This document shows, one piece after another, positions 62,432-64,000 of a DNA stretch of 64,000 nucleotides (positions within the stretch are counted from its first letter, which is position 1; every line of letters begins with the position of its first letter). Source of the DNA: Kytococcus schroeteri (GTDB lineage: Bacteria; Actinomycetota; Actinomycetes; Actinomycetales; Dermatophilaceae); contig NZ_PKIZ01000006.1 of assembly GCF_002847825.1 (NCBI RefSeq), positions 1-64,000 on the forward strand, read 5' to 3'. The position numbers and the translations under genes are program-made. The notes under the pieces were generated by a model, which was given only the letters and a program-made list of their open reading frames with translations, was not told the DNA's origin and searched no databases.

Positions 62432-63083
62432 CCGTGACCAGGGCGGTGTGGGAGGGCTCGTCGGTGATGCCGGCGAGGTACCGCTCGAAGTCGGGGAAGC
62501 CGGTGGCCAGGGCCACGCGGACGCCGTCGGGGTCGGCGGTCCGTACGGCGCAGGTGGCGTCGCCCTCGACCTGGCAGGACACCTCGGCGGCGGGGTCGAC
62601 GTCGCGGGCCCGCCCCACGAGGTCGAGCCACCAGTCCACCGTCTCGCCGTCCACGGCCGGCTGGTGGGCCACGAGTCGCGCGTCGGCCGCGGGCATGTCG
62701 TAGACCACGCCGGCGGTGGAGGTCGGGCGGCTCCGGGTGCTCCCGGTCGCGTCCTCAGTGGGGTCCTCCGGGGTGTACTCGAGGCGAGGAGCCAGCTGGT
62801 CGGCGTGGTCGACGGCCGAGGGGGTGAGCGTCCACAGGCGGTGGTCGGCCCACTCGCGCGGGGTGGCGTCCGGGCCCAGGTCCTCCACCTCCTGGACGCC
62901 GGGCAGCTCGCGCAGTGGGTCGCGCTCGGCGGTGGCCCGCTCGGTCGGCGTGGCTCCGGGGTCACCCGCGTGCGTTCCGTGCTGCAGCCACATCGCCAGG
63001 CCGCCGAGCAGCAGCGCCACCGCCACCAGGGCCAGGACGAGGCGGCGGGCGCGCGTCGTCGCGGCGGCGGGGTCGGTCGGCAT
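62379..63083 (-). CDS. Membrane-anchored protein of unknown function
   Basis: 234 residues from ATG 63083. After MPTDPAAATTRARR there is one transmembrane helix (about 16-34, LVLALVAVALLLGGLAMWL). The extracytoplasmic part has LRELPGVQEVEDLGPDATPR, VVYDMPAADARLVAHQPAVD, VSCQVEGDATCAVRTADPDG with two cysteines, and FPDFERYLAGITDEPSHTAL. No family was recognised. It converges on meaB and overlaps its end by 53 bp, which is long but possible. The gap upstream (63084-63457, 374 bp) carries a tandem repeat and a pair of palindromes. Confidence 0.55.
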   Translation of the reverse strand: MPTDPAAATTRARRLVLALVAVALLLGGLAMWLQHGTHAGDPGATPTERATAERDPLRELPGVQEVEDLGPDATPREWADHRLWTLTPSAVDHADQLAPRLEYTPEDPTEDATGSTRSRPTSTAGVVYDMPAADARLVAHQPAVDGETVDWWLDLVGRARDVDPAAEVSCQVEGDATCAVRTADPDGVRVALATGFPDFERYLAGITDEPSHTALVTVNGDAVWQRSSPPAVPR

Positions 63084-63102
63084 CCGCAGAGGGTAGGTGC
63101 GC

Positions 63103-63172
63103 GGCCCGGTCCGGCCCCAATCGGTGCATGGGGGCGTGGCCCGGTCCGGCCCCAATCGGTGCGTGGCGGGAT
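63103..63172. repeat. 35-bp tandem duplication
   Basis: GGCCCGGTCCGGCCCCAATC begins at 63103 and again at 63138. The two copies run on with GGTGCATGG and GGTGCGTGG respectively. It lies 20 bp upstream of the membrane-anchored protein start, in its likely promoter region, and could be a duplicated regulatory element. Confidence 0.75.
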
Positions 63173-63225
63173 CGTGGCACCTCCGAGGCTCCCCGGGCGT
63201 GGGAGTGCCCTCGCGGGAGGGGTGT

Positions 63226-63295
63226 CCTATCAGCTGATAGGTCGACCGATTCCCAGTCGCCCGCCTGCGTTTCGGTCGACCTATCGCGCGATAGG
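63226..63295. promoter_or_regulatory. Paired 16-bp palindromes within a larger inverted repeat, candidate TetR operators
   Basis: CCTATCAGCTGATAGG (63226-63241) and CCTATCGCGCGATAGG (63280-63295) are each perfect palindromes with identical 6-bp arms, and their centres are exactly 54 bp apart. They are joined by TCGACCGA (63242-63249) and TCGGTCGA (63272-63279), so the whole unit is a 24-bp inverted repeat differing only at the central four bases. Arms CTATC/GATAG are typical of TetR-family operators and a TetR gene starts 163 bp downstream. Confidence 0.6.
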
Positions 63296-63457
63296 TCACG
63301 TCTCCATGGGGTCACCCCTGACGTCGCCCCGGGCCGCCGTCGCCCCGGGCCGCCGCCGCCACCGCGCGGAGCTGTGTGACGCCCTGCCGGCCGCGGTGCA
63401 TCCCCGCCTGTGGACGACGCGCGGCGTGGGGCCGGCCTGTGGTGCGACGCTGGCCCG

Positions 63458-64000
63458 GTGGGCGGGCAGAAGGCACGGGCGGCGCGCAGGGCGAGGCGAC
63501 GTGAGGAGCTGCGGCAGCAACGGTGGCAGGCCGCGGTCAGCGCAGCGACGGCGCTCGCGTGCGAGGGCGGCCGCGCAGCGGTGACGACGCGGGCCCTGGT
63601 GGCGCGGGTCGGGTTCAGCCAACCGGTCCTCTACGAGTCCATCGGGTCCATGGCCGACCTGTGGGAGGAGGTGACGCGGCGCGCCGTGCAGGTGCTGGGC
63701 GACGAGCTCGAGGTCCTCGACGGGCTCCCCACCCCCGAGGCCTTCCTGCTGCACCTCGTGTGGTTCGCCCGTGAGCGGCCGGGGCTCCACGACGCGATCT
63801 GGGTCGACGGGGTGGCTCCACCGTGGCTGACCGACTGGCTCGTCGAGAGCCGGGAGGCCGTCGGTGGTCCGCCCGCATCCACCTCGGGCGGGGTGCGGGC
63901 GCAGGCGGTCATCGCACTGGCGACGGTCCAGGGGCTCGTGCTGCGGGAGCGGTCGGGTCCCGGGTCGCCCGAGGAGTCCCGGGCCGCCGTCGCCGAGCTC
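63458..64000 (+). CDS. TetR-family regulator, C-terminus outside window
   Basis: 181 codons are open from GTG 63458 to the window edge; GTG 63410 is an upstream alternative. The helix-turn-helix is at about 30-75: ALACEGGRAAVTTRALVARV, GFSQPVLYESIGSMADLWEE and VTRRAV. The ligand domain continues with FLLHLVWFARERPGLHDAIW and AVIALATVQGLVLRERS. The gene is cut by the end of the window. The paired palindromes upstream are its likely operators, controlling itself and perhaps the leftward membrane-anchored protein. Confidence 0.8.
   Translation, partial: MGGQKARAARRARRREELRQQRWQAAVSAATALACEGGRAAVTTRALVARVGFSQPVLYESIGSMADLWEEVTRRAVQVLGDELEVLDGLPTPEAFLLHLVWFARERPGLHDAIWVDGVAPPWLTDWLVESREAVGGPPASTSGGVRAQAVIALATVQGLVLRERSGPGSPEESRAAVAEL

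Overview
The window is about 64 kb of very GC-rich DNA with many GTG starts and dense gene packing. SARP-type regulators, an FHA-ABC fusion, Tat-exported phosphatases and a mutA-mutB-meaB operon all point to an actinobacterium, most likely of the Micrococcales type. The genus cannot be fixed from sequence alone. No rRNA, tRNA or CRISPR array was seen.

Layout. 1-5.7 kb is a worn defence and mobile-element patch: the right end of an ISL3-type element sits inside an AbiEii toxin gene, next to a shortened AbiEi gene, a DUF262/DUF1524/RAMA restriction-like protein, an HTH-PIN toxin-antitoxin pair, a decayed DUF6454 gene and an ATPase. 5.7-23.9 kb is mixed housekeeping: phoD with a PHO-box-like array, a degenerate RelA/SpoT-like protein, a GntP permease and a YjiH protein transcribed divergently, an alcohol dehydrogenase, YjbQ, VapBC, a metallophosphoesterase, an FHA-FHA-ABC exporter, a broken VOC gene, YcsI and a PiT phosphate transporter. 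24.1-31.9 kb is a complete kdpFABCDE potassium operon preceded by an 11-bp phased repeat that may be the KdpE site. 32-43.4 kb is the most unusual block: two tandem DUF4352-like membrane-anchored proteins, then two paralogous SARP/NB-ARC/TPR regulators flanking a lipoprotein gene and a TcaA-like zinc-ribbon membrane protein gene, with SARP-like heptamer repeats upstream of the lipoprotein and of one regulator. 43.7-52.5 kb holds a DEAD-box helicase with a long leader, an AbiEi/DUF559-like protein, and a hydroxyacid-oxidase/MFS operon divergent from a GAF-PucR regulator. 52.5-57 kb is a 5-oxoprolinase operon (NRAMP-like permease, pxpA, pxpB, pxpC) with a GntR regulator. 57.1-62.4 kb is mutA-mutB-meaB. 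The window ends in a TetR gene preceded by a striking pair of 16-bp palindromes.

How genes work together. Phosphate acquisition (phoD, pit) and potassium uptake (kdp) are present with recognisable regulatory repeats. The TTGTTnAACAA operator beside the 5-oxoproline operon recurs in front of yjiH, which suggests one GntR regulator links amino-acid-derived substrates at two loci. The methylmalonyl-CoA operon handles propionyl-CoA-derived carbon. Three copies of a hairpin repeat built from GCACGGGAAA and GGTGCTGGCC units occupy intergenic gaps. Coordinates are read by eye and by codon phase. Family assignments rest on motifs recalled from known families, not on database searches.
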